A stretch of DNA of 64,000 bases, taken from contig JBFWVD010000003.1 of the NCBI GenBank assembly GCA_050246915.1, positions 1-64,000 of the forward strand, written 5' to 3'. Positions 26,845 through 36,088 of this stretch are shown piece by piece. The notes below the pieces were generated by a model. The model did no database searches, was not told where the DNA came from, and worked only from the letters and a program-made list of their open reading frames with translations. The DNA is from JBFWVD01 sp050246915 (GTDB lineage Bacteria; Actinomycetota; Acidimicrobiia; Acidimicrobiales; Ilumatobacteraceae). Made by a program: the position numbers and the translations under genes. How positions within the stretch are numbered: the first letter of the stretch is position 1; each line of letters starts with the position of its first letter.

Positions 26845-28775
26845 CACACCAACCCCCGGCTCATGAACCACACCAGCATGAGCGCAGCGCCCATGGCGAT
26901 ACCCCAGGCATAGTTCCGGACGTATCCGGTCTGCAGCTTGCGCAACTGTCCGCTCACTCCTCGAACCAGGGCGGCAGCGCCGTTGACGGCACCATCGACA
27001 CCCTTGGCATCGACTTGGTAGGTGATGAGATCGAAGCCCTTGCGACCGGGGCCACCCATGAAGGCGGCATAGCCCTTGTCGACATACCACGCGTTGGCCA
27101 GGAACTCCGGTTCGATCGCCTTCGCCTTGTGCTTGGCGTACACCAACACTGCGGCGGTGATACCGATGAGCCCCGCGATCACCGCGATGACGGCGAGAGC
27201 GATCTTCGTGCCGGTCGACTGCGTCGACACGACCTCGGCGTGGTGCACCACCGGTTCCAGCCATTGCTCGAGGAACTTCACATCGTGGTGGAACGGCAGG
27301 TTGAGACCGCCGCCGATGACGCTGAGCCCCGCGAGGATCGCCAGCGGGATCCACATCACCGCCGGCGACTCGTGCGGCGTGAACTCATGGCCGTGAGCGT
27401 CACCGTGATCGTCGGCGGCAGTGTCAGCGTGGTGCTTCCACTTGGCCTCACCGAAGAAGACCATGATCACCTGACGGGTCATGTAGTAGGCGGTGAGCAA
27501 GGCGGTCAGCAGTCCGAGAGCCCACAGCGCCGGTGACTTCTCCCACGCCAGGAGCAAGATCTCGTCCTTCGACCAGAAACCGGCGAACGGCGGCACGCCA
27601 GCGATGGCCAACCATCCGATGATGAACGTGACAGCCGTGATGGGCATGAGCTTGCGCAGCGCACCCATCTTGCGCATGTCCTGTTCGTCATGCATGCCGT
27701 GGATGACCGAACCGGAACCGAGGAACATGAGCGCCTTGAAGAAGGCATGCGTGACCATGTGGAACACCGCAGCCACATAGGCGCCGGATCCGACGGCCAG
27801 GAACATGTACCCGAGCTGGCTCACCGTCGAGTACGCCAGGACCTTCTTGATGTCGTTCTGTGCGACCGCCGACGTTGCCGCGAACAACGCGGTGGCAACA
27901 CCGACGATGGCGATGACCGTGCCGACGTCGGGAACTTCTGCGAGCAACGGGTTGACCCGCACCATCAGGTACACGCCGGCAGTGACCATGGTGGCGGCGT
28001 GGATGAGCGCGGAGACCGGGGTCGGTCCTTCCATGGCGTCGGGCAACCACACGAACAACGGGAGCTGCGCGCTCTTGCCACATGCGCCGACGAACAGCAA
28101 CAGCGCGATCGCCGATGCAGTCACCGTGGCGAAGTGCCCGCCCTCGGCGTGCTCGTTGAGCGCCCCCCAGCTGATGGAGCCCACGGTCGACCAGGTGAGG
28201 AATGTGGCCAGCATGAAGCCGAAGTCACCGATGCGGTTGGTGACGAAGGCCTTCTTACCGGCGGTGGCCGCCGAGTCCTTGGTGAACCAGAACGAGATGA
28301 GGAAGTAGGAGCAGGTGCCCACGCCCTCCCATCCGAGGAACGTCACCAGCATGTTCTCGCCCAGCACCAGCATGAGCATGGAGAAGGCGAAGAGGTTCAG
28401 GTACAGGAAGAACTTCGAGAACTTCGGATCACCGTGCATGTAGCCGATGGCGTACAGATGGATCAGCGAGCCGATGCCCGTCACGAACAGCGCCATCGTG
28501 ATGCTGAGCGGATCGGCGAGGAAACCGAGCTTGACGTCGAGCCCGCCGACCTGGATCCAGTCGAACAAGATCTTGGTGGCGTGGGTGCCGACGCGCTCCT
28601 CGGCGTCCTTGGACAGCATGTCGATGAACGTGAGCAGCGTGGTGACGAACGCGCCGAAGCACATCACGGTGGCCAGCACACCGGCCTTGGGTTCGCCGAG
28701 CTTGCGGCCCAGCAGCAAGATGAGCGCGAAACCAGCCAGAGGGAAGGCAGGGATCAACCAGACGACATCGATCAT
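26844..28775 (-). CDS. nuoL: Complex I subunit NuoL (14-subunit operon)
   Basis: A 643-aa subunit of normal length: LIHLYAIGYMHGDPKFSKFF, GWEGVGTCSYFLISFWFTKD, LFVWLPDAMEGPTPVSALIH, LAYSTVSQLGYMFLAVG. A short His-rich loop (KHHADTAADDHGDAHGHEF) precedes PHESPAVMWIPLAILAG, at the same point where the other NuoL carries its long insertion. The C-terminal region holds the lateral-helix segment typical of the family. Confidence 0.95.
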   Translation of the reverse strand: MIDVVWLIPAFPLAGFALILLLGRKLGEPKAGVLATVMCFGAFVTTLLTFIDMLSKDAEERVGTHATKILFDWIQVGGLDVKLGFLADPLSITMALFVTGIGSLIHLYAIGYMHGDPKFSKFFLYLNLFAFSMLMLVLGENMLVTFLGWEGVGTCSYFLISFWFTKDSAATAGKKAFVTNRIGDFGFMLATFLTWSTVGSISWGALNEHAEGGHFATVTASAIALLLFVGACGKSAQLPLFVWLPDAMEGPTPVSALIHAATMVTAGVYLMVRVNPLLAEVPDVGTVIAIVGVATALFAATSAVAQNDIKKVLAYSTVSQLGYMFLAVGSGAYVAAVFHMVTHAFFKALMFLGSGSVIHGMHDEQDMRKMGALRKLMPITAVTFIIGWLAIAGVPPFAGFWSKDEILLLAWEKSPALWALGLLTALLTAYYMTRQVIMVFFGEAKWKHHADTAADDHGDAHGHEFTPHESPAVMWIPLAILAGLSVIGGGLNLPFHHDVKFLEQWLEPVVHHAEVVSTQSTGTKIALAVIAVIAGLIGITAAVLVYAKHKAKAIEPEFLANAWYVDKGYAAFMGGPGRKGFDLITYQVDAKGVDGAVNGAAALVRGVSGQLRKLQTGYVRNYAWGIAMGAALMLVWFMSRGLV

Positions 28776-28777
28776 GA

Positions 28778-29095
28778 TCAGCCCTTCAACAGCGAGATGT
28801 CGTCGGCGGTGGCGCCGGGCTTGCGGCGCATGATGGCCACGATGATCCCGAGGCCCACCACCACTTCTGCGGCGGCTACGACCATCACGAAGAACACGAC
28901 GGTCTGACCGTTGATGTCATCGAGCTCCTTGGCGAACGTGACGAAGCTCAGGTTCACCGCGTTCAGCATGAGCTCGACGCACATGAACATGACGAGCGGG
29001 TTGCGGCGCACCAGCAGGCCGATGGCACCGAGGGTGAACAACCCGGCCGACAGCACCAGGTACCAACTGGCGGTGGTGTGCAAGGTGGCGATCAT
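28778..29095 (-). CDS. nuoK: Complex I subunit NuoK (14-subunit operon)
   Basis: A 105-aa three-helix subunit: LFTLGAIGLLVRRNPLVMFM, CVELMLNAVNLSFVTFA, VMVVAAAEVVVGLGIIVAIM. Both membrane glutamates are kept (CVELML, AAAEVVVGL). The ATG at 29095 overlaps the nuoJ stop (ATGA). Confidence 0.95.
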   Translation of the reverse strand: MIATLHTTASWYLVLSAGLFTLGAIGLLVRRNPLVMFMCVELMLNAVNLSFVTFAKELDDINGQTVVFFVMVVAAAEVVVGLGIIVAIMRRKPGATADDISLLKG

Positions 29096-29670
29096 CGGCT
29101 GGCTCGCTTCTCGCTACCGGGCTTGTCAGCGCTGGGCTTGCCAGAACCGGGCTTGTCGGGCCGGCGGGCCAAGATCACCGCGCCGACGACGGCGATGACG
29201 AGCAACGCCGAGGTGACCTCGAAGGCGAAGACGTAATCGGTGAAGAGGCTCTTGGCCAGGCGCGTGAGGTTGGGTTCGGTCTCGGTCTCGAGCGGTCCAC
29301 CGACGCTGCGCTCACCGGTGACGACGTCGGCGCCCCGCACGATCGAAGCGATGATGAGACCGAAGAAGCCGACACCGGCGACGGCGGCCAGTGGCCGTTG
29401 TCCCCCAAGGGGATCGGTGCGCAGATCCTCGGCCTTGTCGACGCCGAGCAACATGATCACGAACAAGAACAGCACCACGATGGCGCCGGCGTAGACGATC
29501 ACCTGCACCGCGGCGAGGAAGTTGGCGTTCTGGGCGATGAACAGCACCGCGATGCCGAACAGCGTCTGCACGAGCGACAGCGCGGCGTGCACCGGGTTCG
29601 ATCGCAAGATCACGCCCAGCGCGCCGGTGAGGATCACCGCCGCCGAGACGATAAAGACGAAGACCTCCAT
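29092..29670 (-). CDS. nuoJ: Complex I subunit NuoJ (14-subunit operon)
   Basis: A 192-aa membrane subunit: VFIVSAAVILTGALGVILRS, NPVHAALSLVQTLFGIAVLF, VQVIVYAGAIVVLFLFVIML. The C-terminal tail is polar with Lys/Pro/Gly/Ser repeats (DKPGSGKPSADKPGSEK), unlike the other NuoJ. The start overlaps the nuoI stop. Confidence 0.94.
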   Translation of the reverse strand: MEVFVFIVSAAVILTGALGVILRSNPVHAALSLVQTLFGIAVLFIAQNANFLAAVQVIVYAGAIVVLFLFVIMLLGVDKAEDLRTDPLGGQRPLAAVAGVGFFGLIIASIVRGADVVTGERSVGGPLETETEPNLTRLAKSLFTDYVFAFEVTSALLVIAVVGAVILARRPDKPGSGKPSADKPGSEKRASR

Positions 29671-30377
29671 CAGTGTCCGTGCCCCCCGTGATCGTGACCG
29701 TGATCATGACCGGAGTGATCGTGACCGGAGTGATCGTGTGCGTGCATCGCTGCGGCGTCGGCGTCGGCCTGTGCGGCCTCGGGTGCGCGAACGCCGTATC
29801 CCAGCTCACCGGACCACGAGTTGATGCCGATGAAGTCGGCGTTGCCCGACGCTGCGGTGGCGCGCATCCAGCCGGAGGTGAGCTTCTCGTCTCCGGGCCG
29901 CCAGTCTTCCCACGGCAGTTGCTTGGGGTTGCCGTGATCGTCGACCAACAGCTCGGCCTTCGTGTAGATGGCATCGGCTCGGTTGGTGAAGGAGAACTCG
30001 AACAGCTTCGACTCGGTGATCGCCTCGGTGGGGCACGCCTCGACGCACATGTCGCAATGGATGCACCGCAGGTAGTTGATCTCGTAGACGAACCCATAAC
30101 GCTCGCCCGGCGACACCGGTTCGTCGGGTGGGTTGTCGGCGCCACGCACATAGATGCACTTGGCCGGGCACACCCCAGCACACAGCTCGCAGCCGATGCA
30201 CTTCTCCATGCCGTCCTCGTAACGATTGAGGACATGACGGCCGTGGAGTCGTTCGGGCTTGTCGACCTTGACGTCGAGCTTCTTGTCGCCGTATCGCTTG
30301 GCGGCGTACTGCGTCGTGACCTTCTGGCTCTTGCCGAACTGAGCGACGGTGACCAGGAATCCCTTGAGGTAACCCAT
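29670..30377 (-). CDS. nuoI: Complex I subunit NuoI with a His-rich C-terminal tail (14-subunit operon)
   Basis: A 235-aa protein with cluster motifs at Cys60/63/66/70 (CIGCELCAGVCP) and Cys105/108/111/115 (CIHCDMCVEACP). The last 22 residues are almost only His, Asp and Gly (HDHSG repeats), encoded by a 15-bp tandem duplication at 29708-29737. Such a tail could bind Ni, Zn or Cu, or simply be tolerated slippage. The start ATG overlaps the nuoH stop. Confidence 0.95.
   Translation of the reverse strand: MGYLKGFLVTVAQFGKSQKVTTQYAAKRYGDKKLDVKVDKPERLHGRHVLNRYEDGMEKCIGCELCAGVCPAKCIYVRGADNPPDEPVSPGERYGFVYEINYLRCIHCDMCVEACPTEAITESKLFEFSFTNRADAIYTKAELLVDDHGNPKQLPWEDWRPGDEKLTSGWMRATAASGNADFIGINSWSGELGYGVRAPEAAQADADAAAMHAHDHSGHDHSGHDHGHDHGGHGH
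29708..29737. repeat. 15-bp tandem duplication inside nuoI
   Basis: gaccggagtgatcgt is repeated exactly at 29708-29722 and 29723-29737, in phase, giving the HDHSG repeats of the NuoI tail. Flanking bases carry degenerate further copies. Confidence 0.8.
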
Positions 30378-31579
30378 CAGAACGCCGTCCCTTCGAGCGA
30401 CCGGCGACGAGATGCAGCCTTGATGGCGGCGACCATCAGACCGAGGCACACCGCGCCGGCACCGAGTGCGATGGCCAGGACCAACCATCGGTTCCAATCC
30501 TCGTTCTGGCCGACGCGCAGTGCAGCCAACACCAGCAGCCAACCGAACGACAGCGGGATGAGGACCTTCCATCCCAGATCCATCAACTGGTCGTAGCGCA
30601 GGCGGGGCAGCGTGGCCCGGAACCACACGTACATGAACAAGAAGATGAGCAGCTTGGCCAGGAACCAGCCGATCGACTCGATCGTGTTCGGGATGCCGGG
30701 GATGTCGAACAGGCCGCGCGGACCGCCGAGGAACAGCGTCACGATGATGGCGCTCATCGTCACGGTGTTCATGAACTCAGCGATGAAGAACAGTGCAAAC
30801 CGAATTGACGAGTACTCGGTGTTGAAGCCGCCCACGAGCTCCTGCTCGGCCTCGACGAGGTCGAACGGGGGACGGTTCAACTCGGCGGTGGCCGCGATCA
30901 CGAAAATCACGAACGGCACCACGCCGGTGGTCAGGAGGCTCCACTTGGCAAAGCCGTCCTGGGCGGTGACGATCCCGTTGGTGGACAGCGTCTTCGACAC
31001 CAGCGCCACGGCCACCACGCTCATGCCGAGCGCCGCCTCGTAGGAGATCATCTGCGCTGAAGCACGCACGGAACCGAGGAGCGGATACTTCGACCCCGAC
31101 GCCCAACCGGCGAGCATGATGCCGTAGACGGCCAGCGAACTCATGGCCAACACCAGCAAGATGCCGATGGGCGGATCGGCGAGCTGCATGAAGGTGCGGC
31201 TTCCGAACAGCGAGAAGCTGCCGTCCTTGCCGTCGGTCCAGTCCCCGCCGATCGGGATCACGCAGAACGTGACGAACGCAGGGACCACCGAGAGGAACGG
31301 TGCCAGCTTGAACACGAAGCGGTCGGCCTGCTCCGGGATGATGTCTTCCTTGAAGAAGAGCTTGATGCCGTCGGCCAAGGTCTGCAGCAGTCCGAACGGT
31401 CCGACCACCTTGGGCCCGACACGGTTCTGCATGCCAGCGATGACCTTGCGTTCGAACCAGATCATGGTCTGGGTCGCGGTGAGCAACACGGCGAAGGCGA
31501 CGAGCACCTTGAGCAGGACGCGCCAGACCTGGGGGTAGCCGACGTCGCCGCTCAGCAGAGGATCGAGAGCGAACATCAT
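30377..31579 (-). CDS. nuoH: Complex I subunit NuoH (14-subunit operon)
   Basis: A 400-aa quinone-chamber subunit: TQTMIWFERKVIAGMQNRVG, GPFGLLQTLADGIKLFFKED, AGWASGSKYPLLGSVRASAQ, NRPPFDLVEAEQELVGGFNT. It is about 58 residues longer than the NuoH of the other operon, with an extra C-terminal hydrophobic segment and a basic tail. The start ATG overlaps the nuoG stop; a second ATG follows at once. Confidence 0.95.
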   Translation of the reverse strand: MMFALDPLLSGDVGYPQVWRVLLKVLVAFAVLLTATQTMIWFERKVIAGMQNRVGPKVVGPFGLLQTLADGIKLFFKEDIIPEQADRFVFKLAPFLSVVPAFVTFCVIPIGGDWTDGKDGSFSLFGSRTFMQLADPPIGILLVLAMSSLAVYGIMLAGWASGSKYPLLGSVRASAQMISYEAALGMSVVAVALVSKTLSTNGIVTAQDGFAKWSLLTTGVVPFVIFVIAATAELNRPPFDLVEAEQELVGGFNTEYSSIRFALFFIAEFMNTVTMSAIIVTLFLGGPRGLFDIPGIPNTIESIGWFLAKLLIFLFMYVWFRATLPRLRYDQLMDLGWKVLIPLSFGWLLVLAALRVGQNEDWNRWLVLAIALGAGAVCLGLMVAAIKAASRRRSLEGTAF

Positions 31580-34047
31580 CACAACGATTCCACACGCACG
31601 TCGGTCACCTCGTGGGACGAGTCGATCAGTTCGCCGATGGCGGCACCGGGGAGGTGGTAGCCCACCCACACCGCGCCCCGTACGACACCCGGATCGTTGA
31701 TGGCGGGGAGCACCACGGTGGAACGCTCACCGACCAGCTTCACCTGGGTGCCCGATGCCGTCGCCAAACGGGCGAAGTCATAGGGGTTCAGATGTGCGCT
31801 CGGCGTCGGGGCCAGTCCCGACAGGGACGGCGAGAACGCCGTACCCACCGCGGCGTCGTAGAGCTTGCGGCTCGTGATGAGGCGCATGCGGTAGGCGTCA
31901 GCCTTGGGCAGGTCGCTGTTGCTCGGCTCGGGCGCTGCAGCGAGCGGAGCATCCACGACAACGCCATCGGGGTTGGCCCGGAATGTGGCGCTCGACAGAT
32001 CGCGATGGGCGGGAGAGACCTTGCGCATCTCCATCCAGACCTCGTCCACGCTGCCGAAGCCGAGGTCGGCACCGAGCCGATCGGCGAGATCAGCCGCGAT
32101 CTCCCAATCGGTGCGCGATGAACCCGGGCCGTTGACCTTCTTCGACAAGACGCTGACGCGGCCTTCGAGGTTGGTGGTGGTGCCCGCCTTCTCGCCGTAG
32201 GCCGCGGCGGCGAGCACCACGTGGGCCCGCTTCACCGACTCGTTCGGATGGGTGTCGATGCTGACCACCAGCCCAGCGCCACCGAGAGCGCGACGGGCGA
32301 GATCGACGTCGGGCACGTCGCCGATGGGATCGGAGCCAAGGAGGAACAGCACCTTGATCTTGCCCGACGCCGCGGCCTCGAGGATCTGGTGGGTGCCCAT
32401 CGCGTTGCTCGCTGCGATCGATGTGCCCCAGGCTTCGCTGAGCGCAGCGCCGGCGACGGTGGACCGACCGGGGAGCAAGCCGGGAGTGAGACCGGCTTCG
32501 AGCGCACCGAACACGTTGCCTCGGCGCAGCGCCGTGAGGAAGCGAGCGTCGGGAAGTGCTCGGTGCACCGTGGCGGCGGCATCAGCGACGAACGCACTCG
32601 ACTCGGCGAGGTTCGAACGGCCGAGCACGACCACGACCGGCCCCTTGCCGAGTTGCTCGCGGACCTTCGCCACGTCGGCATCGTCGAGACCTACTGCCGC
32701 GGACGAGCCGTTGCCCATGATGGCCTTGACCGCCGCGGCCTGTTCACCGGGGCGAACACGCAGCGACGCATAGGCGTAGGGCGTGAGACCCGACGACGTG
32801 GGCGAGAGCTCGATGATGCGTGTCTTGTGCTTGGTGGCGCTGTCGCGCAGCCGCAGGTACAGGACCGGCAGCTCTTCCTTGAGGTCCGGACCGAGCAGCA
32901 GCACCGTCGGCGCCGCGGCGGCCTGATCGATGGTGGCGCGGGGCAGACCGAACAACACGTCGGTGGAGATGCCGTCGTCGAGTTGAGCATCGGTGTGGGG
33001 CGTACCGATGACCGCCTTGGCCAACTTGGCCCATGCGAAGGCGTCCTCGTTGGTGCCGCGGGCCCCGCCGATCACGGCGATCGATCCTGGACCGTCACTG
33101 GCCAACGCGGCCTTGACCGCAGCAGCGACCTTGTCGAGGGCCTTGACCCAGCTGGTTCCCTCCAACTTGTCGCCGACGCGCATCAGCGGGCCCGAGAGCC
33201 GTTGATCGGAGTTGACGGCTTCGAAGTCGAAGCGACCGCGATCGCACAGCCAACCCCAGTTGACACCATCGGCGTCGACGCCTTGGTAGCGCAGCAACTC
33301 GTCGCGACTGGACTGCACCGTGACCCGGCAACCGACCGAACACGTCGTGCAGGTGCTCTCGGTCTGATCGAGGTCCCACGGCCGTGCCTTGAAGCGGTAG
33401 GGCGACGCGGTCAGCGCACCAACCGGACAGATCTGCACGGTGTTGCCGCTGAAGTACGAGGCGAACGGCTCGTCGGGGAACGTGAGCACCTGCGTCTGAT
33501 TGCCACGCGAGGTGAAGTGGATGAGCGGATCGCCGGCCACGTCCTTGGCGAAGCGGGTGCAGCGATCGCACAGGATGCAGCGCTCCCGATCGAGGAAGAC
33601 CAGGTCGCTGATGGGGAGCGGCTTTTCGTAGTGGCGCTTCTCCTCCACGTAGCGGCTCTCACCCGGACCATGGCTGACCGCTTGATCCTGCAGCGGGCAC
33701 TCGCCGCCCTTGTCGCACACGGGGCAATCGAGCGGATGGTTGATGAGCAACAGCTCGAGCACGCCCTCCTGGGCCCGCTTGACGTTGTCGCTCTTGGTGT
33801 CGATGACCATCCCGTCGGCCACGGTGGTCATGCACGAGACCACGAGCATCTTGCCGCGCGGGCCTTCTTGCTCGACCAGGCACTGCCGGCACATGCCGAC
33901 GGACGCCATACGCGGGTGCCAGCAGAAGCGTGGGATGTACACCCCGTTGCGCTCGGCCGCGGCGATCAGGAGCTCGCCCTTGTTGGCGCTGACGACCTCG
34001 CCGTCGAGTGTCAACTTCACTTGCTCCACGTTCGTCTCCGTGCTCAC
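31579..34047 (-). CDS. nuoG: Complex I subunit NuoG, NADH module
   Basis: An 822-aa iron-sulfur subunit. The N-terminal [2Fe-2S] domain shows CWHPRMASVGMCRQC. Further ligands appear in CPVCDKGGECPLQDQAV, the His-ligated cluster region, CILCDRCTRFAKD and CTTCSVGCRVTV. A molybdopterin-type domain without obvious cofactor residues makes up the rest. Together with NuoE and NuoF it forms the NADH-oxidising module, which the other complex I operon lacks. The GTG start overlaps the nuoF stop (GTGA). Confidence 0.95.
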   Translation of the reverse strand: MSTETNVEQVKLTLDGEVVSANKGELLIAAAERNGVYIPRFCWHPRMASVGMCRQCLVEQEGPRGKMLVVSCMTTVADGMVIDTKSDNVKRAQEGVLELLLINHPLDCPVCDKGGECPLQDQAVSHGPGESRYVEEKRHYEKPLPISDLVFLDRERCILCDRCTRFAKDVAGDPLIHFTSRGNQTQVLTFPDEPFASYFSGNTVQICPVGALTASPYRFKARPWDLDQTESTCTTCSVGCRVTVQSSRDELLRYQGVDADGVNWGWLCDRGRFDFEAVNSDQRLSGPLMRVGDKLEGTSWVKALDKVAAAVKAALASDGPGSIAVIGGARGTNEDAFAWAKLAKAVIGTPHTDAQLDDGISTDVLFGLPRATIDQAAAAPTVLLLGPDLKEELPVLYLRLRDSATKHKTRIIELSPTSSGLTPYAYASLRVRPGEQAAAVKAIMGNGSSAAVGLDDADVAKVREQLGKGPVVVVLGRSNLAESSAFVADAAATVHRALPDARFLTALRRGNVFGALEAGLTPGLLPGRSTVAGAALSEAWGTSIAASNAMGTHQILEAAASGKIKVLFLLGSDPIGDVPDVDLARRALGGAGLVVSIDTHPNESVKRAHVVLAAAAYGEKAGTTTNLEGRVSVLSKKVNGPGSSRTDWEIAADLADRLGADLGFGSVDEVWMEMRKVSPAHRDLSSATFRANPDGVVVDAPLAAAPEPSNSDLPKADAYRMRLITSRKLYDAAVGTAFSPSLSGLAPTPSAHLNPYDFARLATASGTQVKLVGERSTVVLPAINDPGVVRGAVWVGYHLPGAAIGELIDSSHEVTDVRVESL

Positions 34048-35474
34048 GTCGGGGCTCCCGCACTCACAGGACCTGCACTTACAGGACCTGCACTCACTGG
34101 AATGGTGTCGCGCTGGGTGATGCGGGCCTCGAACTCCTCGGGGAACAGCGTGAGGGCCGAGTGCACCGGGGCGAACGCCGACGGACCGACGAAGCAGATC
34201 GTCGTCATCTTGTACGGGAACGGCACCGCACCGAGGCCCAGTCGCTCGCTCGAGGCATGGGGGAAGTCACCGGGACAGATCGACGCACCGACGTCACGCA
34301 GCAGTTGCAGATCGCTGGGACGACCCAGGCCGGAGACGATGCGCGACAAGATGCGCTCCAGCCAGGTGCCACCCTCACGACACGGCGTGCACTTGCCGCA
34401 CGACTCGTGGGCGTAGAAGCGGGTCAGCGTCAGAGCCGCGGCCGGGATGTCGGTGGTGGAGTCCATCACCATCACAGCACCGGACCCGAGCATGGATCCC
34501 TGCGGTCCGATCATGCTGCCTTCGAACGGCAGGTCGAGTTGATCGGGGCCGAACCACGGTGCCGAACCACCCCCGGGCACGAAGGCCTTGAGGGCATTGT
34601 CGTCGCGGATGCCGCCACAGAACTCCTCGCCGTAGAGGAGATCGCGGAAGGTCGTGGTGCCGTTGACGATCTCGTACACGCCGGGACGCTTCACGTGCCC
34701 CGACACAGCCACCATGCGGGTTCCCGGCGACGTCTTGGTGCCGATGGCGGTGTACGCCTCGACACCGTTGCGCATCAGCCATGGGAGGTTGGACAAGGTC
34801 TCGACGTTGTTGACGATGGTGGGTCGACCGTAGAGACCGATGGCCGCCGGGAAGTACGGCGGCTTCAACCGGGGCATGCCACGGTTGCCCTCGAGGCTCT
34901 CGATGAGCGCTGTCTCTTCGCCGACGACGTAGGCGCCCGCTCCCCAGTGCAACACGATGTCGACCGAGAAGTCCGATCCCATGATGTTCTTGCCGATGTA
35001 GCCCGCCGCATAGGCCTCGTTGAGCGCAGTGGCCAAGCGCTCTTGTGCTTGGGCCATCTCGCCACGCACGTACAGGAAGCACTGGCTCAGGCCGACGGCG
35101 TAACAGGCGATGAGGCAACCCTCGATGAGCTGATGGGGATCGCGCTCCATGAGGAGCCGGTCCTTGTAGGTGCCCGGCTCGCTCTCGTCGCCGTTGACGA
35201 CGAGATATCGGGGCCACGTGTTCTGGGGCATCAGGCCCCACTTGACGCCAGCCGCGAACCCAGCACCGCCACGGCCGAGCAGCGTCGCACCGGTCACCGA
35301 CTTGTGCACGGCGTCGGGCGTCATGGCCAACGCCTTGGCGAGGCCCTCGTAGGCGCCGGTCGCCTTGGCGCGCTCGAGCGTGTACGAGTCGGCGTGCTCG
35401 AACCGTTCGGTGACGATGCGGGGCCGATCGCCGGCCACGAATCCTGGGGCGTGGGGGTAGGTCGTGACGGTCAC
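34044..35474 (-). CDS. nuoF: Complex I subunit NuoF, FMN/NADH binding
   Basis: A 476-aa flavoprotein: LLGRGGAGFAAGVKWGLMPQ (FMN/NADH site), NGDESEPGTYKDR, GAGAYVVGEETALIESLEGN, and the N3 cluster ligands SCGKCTPCREGG with the later Cys in GASICPGDFPHA. The extreme C-terminus has three VSAG repeats made by a 15-bp tandem duplication. It begins with GTG overlapping the nuoE stop. Confidence 0.96.
   Translation of the reverse strand: MTVTTYPHAPGFVAGDRPRIVTERFEHADSYTLERAKATGAYEGLAKALAMTPDAVHKSVTGATLLGRGGAGFAAGVKWGLMPQNTWPRYLVVNGDESEPGTYKDRLLMERDPHQLIEGCLIACYAVGLSQCFLYVRGEMAQAQERLATALNEAYAAGYIGKNIMGSDFSVDIVLHWGAGAYVVGEETALIESLEGNRGMPRLKPPYFPAAIGLYGRPTIVNNVETLSNLPWLMRNGVEAYTAIGTKTSPGTRMVAVSGHVKRPGVYEIVNGTTTFRDLLYGEEFCGGIRDDNALKAFVPGGGSAPWFGPDQLDLPFEGSMIGPQGSMLGSGAVMVMDSTTDIPAAALTLTRFYAHESCGKCTPCREGGTWLERILSRIVSGLGRPSDLQLLRDVGASICPGDFPHASSERLGLGAVPFPYKMTTICFVGPSAFAPVHSALTLFPEEFEARITQRDTIPVSAGPVSAGPVSAGAPT
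34065..34094. repeat. 15-bp tandem duplication at the nuoF-nuoG junction
   Basis: (c/t)acaggacctgcact occurs at 34065-34079 and 34080-34094 with one mismatch. It encodes the VSAGP repeats at the end of NuoF, just before the GTGA overlap with nuoG. Confidence 0.8.
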
Positions 35475-36088
35475 GGGGCGGAGACCTCGTTGCGGTTCAG
35501 CCAGATCGGCGGGCCATCCACCGCTTCGGGCGGGCGGGGGCCGACGAAGCGGTCGGCGGGTATGCGCTGACGGGTGCGGGCGACGACGCCGTGCGGCGGG
35601 ATCTCGCCCTCCAACTTCCCGGCGGCCAGATCGTCGAGCAGTGCGTCGAGTGCTTCAGGCGTGACGCGATATCGATAGCGATAGTTGACCTGCACCGACG
35701 GAGCCTCTGTGCAGGCGGCCTGGCACTCGGCGCGCTCGAGGGTGATCATGCCATCAGGCGTCGTGCCACCGGCCTTGATCCCGAGGCGCTCCTCAGCGTG
35801 ATGGATCAGATCGTGCGATCCGAGCAACGCGCACGACATGGTGCCACAGATGTTCACGAGATAGCGCCCCACCGGTTCGAGCTTGAACATCTCGTAGAAA
35901 GTGCACGTGCCGAGCACTTCGGCGGAGGACACACCGACCAGTTCGGCGATGTGGGCCATCGCATCCTCGGCCACGTAGCCGTCCTGCTCCTGAGCCAGGT
36001 GCAGCAAGGGGATCAGCGCCGACTTGGGCCGTGGGTAACGACCGATGATCTCTCGCGCCAGCGTGACGTTCGCTTCCGACAATCTCAT
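35471..36088 (-). CDS. nuoE: Complex I subunit NuoE, [2Fe-2S]
   Basis: A 205-aa thioredoxin-fold ferredoxin. The helical N-terminus (ALIPLLHLAQEQDGYVAEDA) is followed by VGVSSAEVLGTCTFYEMFKL and the cluster N1a ligands in NICGTMSCALL and ERAECQAACTEAP. A C-terminal extension of about 45 residues (PPHGVVARTRQRIPADRF onward) is longer than usual and may contact NuoF. The ATG overlaps the nuoD stop. Confidence 0.94.
   Translation of the reverse strand: MRLSEANVTLAREIIGRYPRPKSALIPLLHLAQEQDGYVAEDAMAHIAELVGVSSAEVLGTCTFYEMFKLEPVGRYLVNICGTMSCALLGSHDLIHHAEERLGIKAGGTTPDGMITLERAECQAACTEAPSVQVNYRYRYRVTPEALDALLDDLAAGKLEGEIPPHGVVARTRQRIPADRFVGPRPPEAVDGPPIWLNRNEVSAP

Noticed and set aside
25243..26913. A 556-codon plus-strand frame opposite nuoM
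   Set aside because: Same antisense effect; no start signal and no recognisable fold.
32221..34416. A 731-codon open frame on the plus strand opposite nuoG and nuoF
   Set aside because: It is rich in Arg, His, Gly and Glu with no domain, and covers well-recognised genes on the other strand. Long antisense frames are expected at this GC content.
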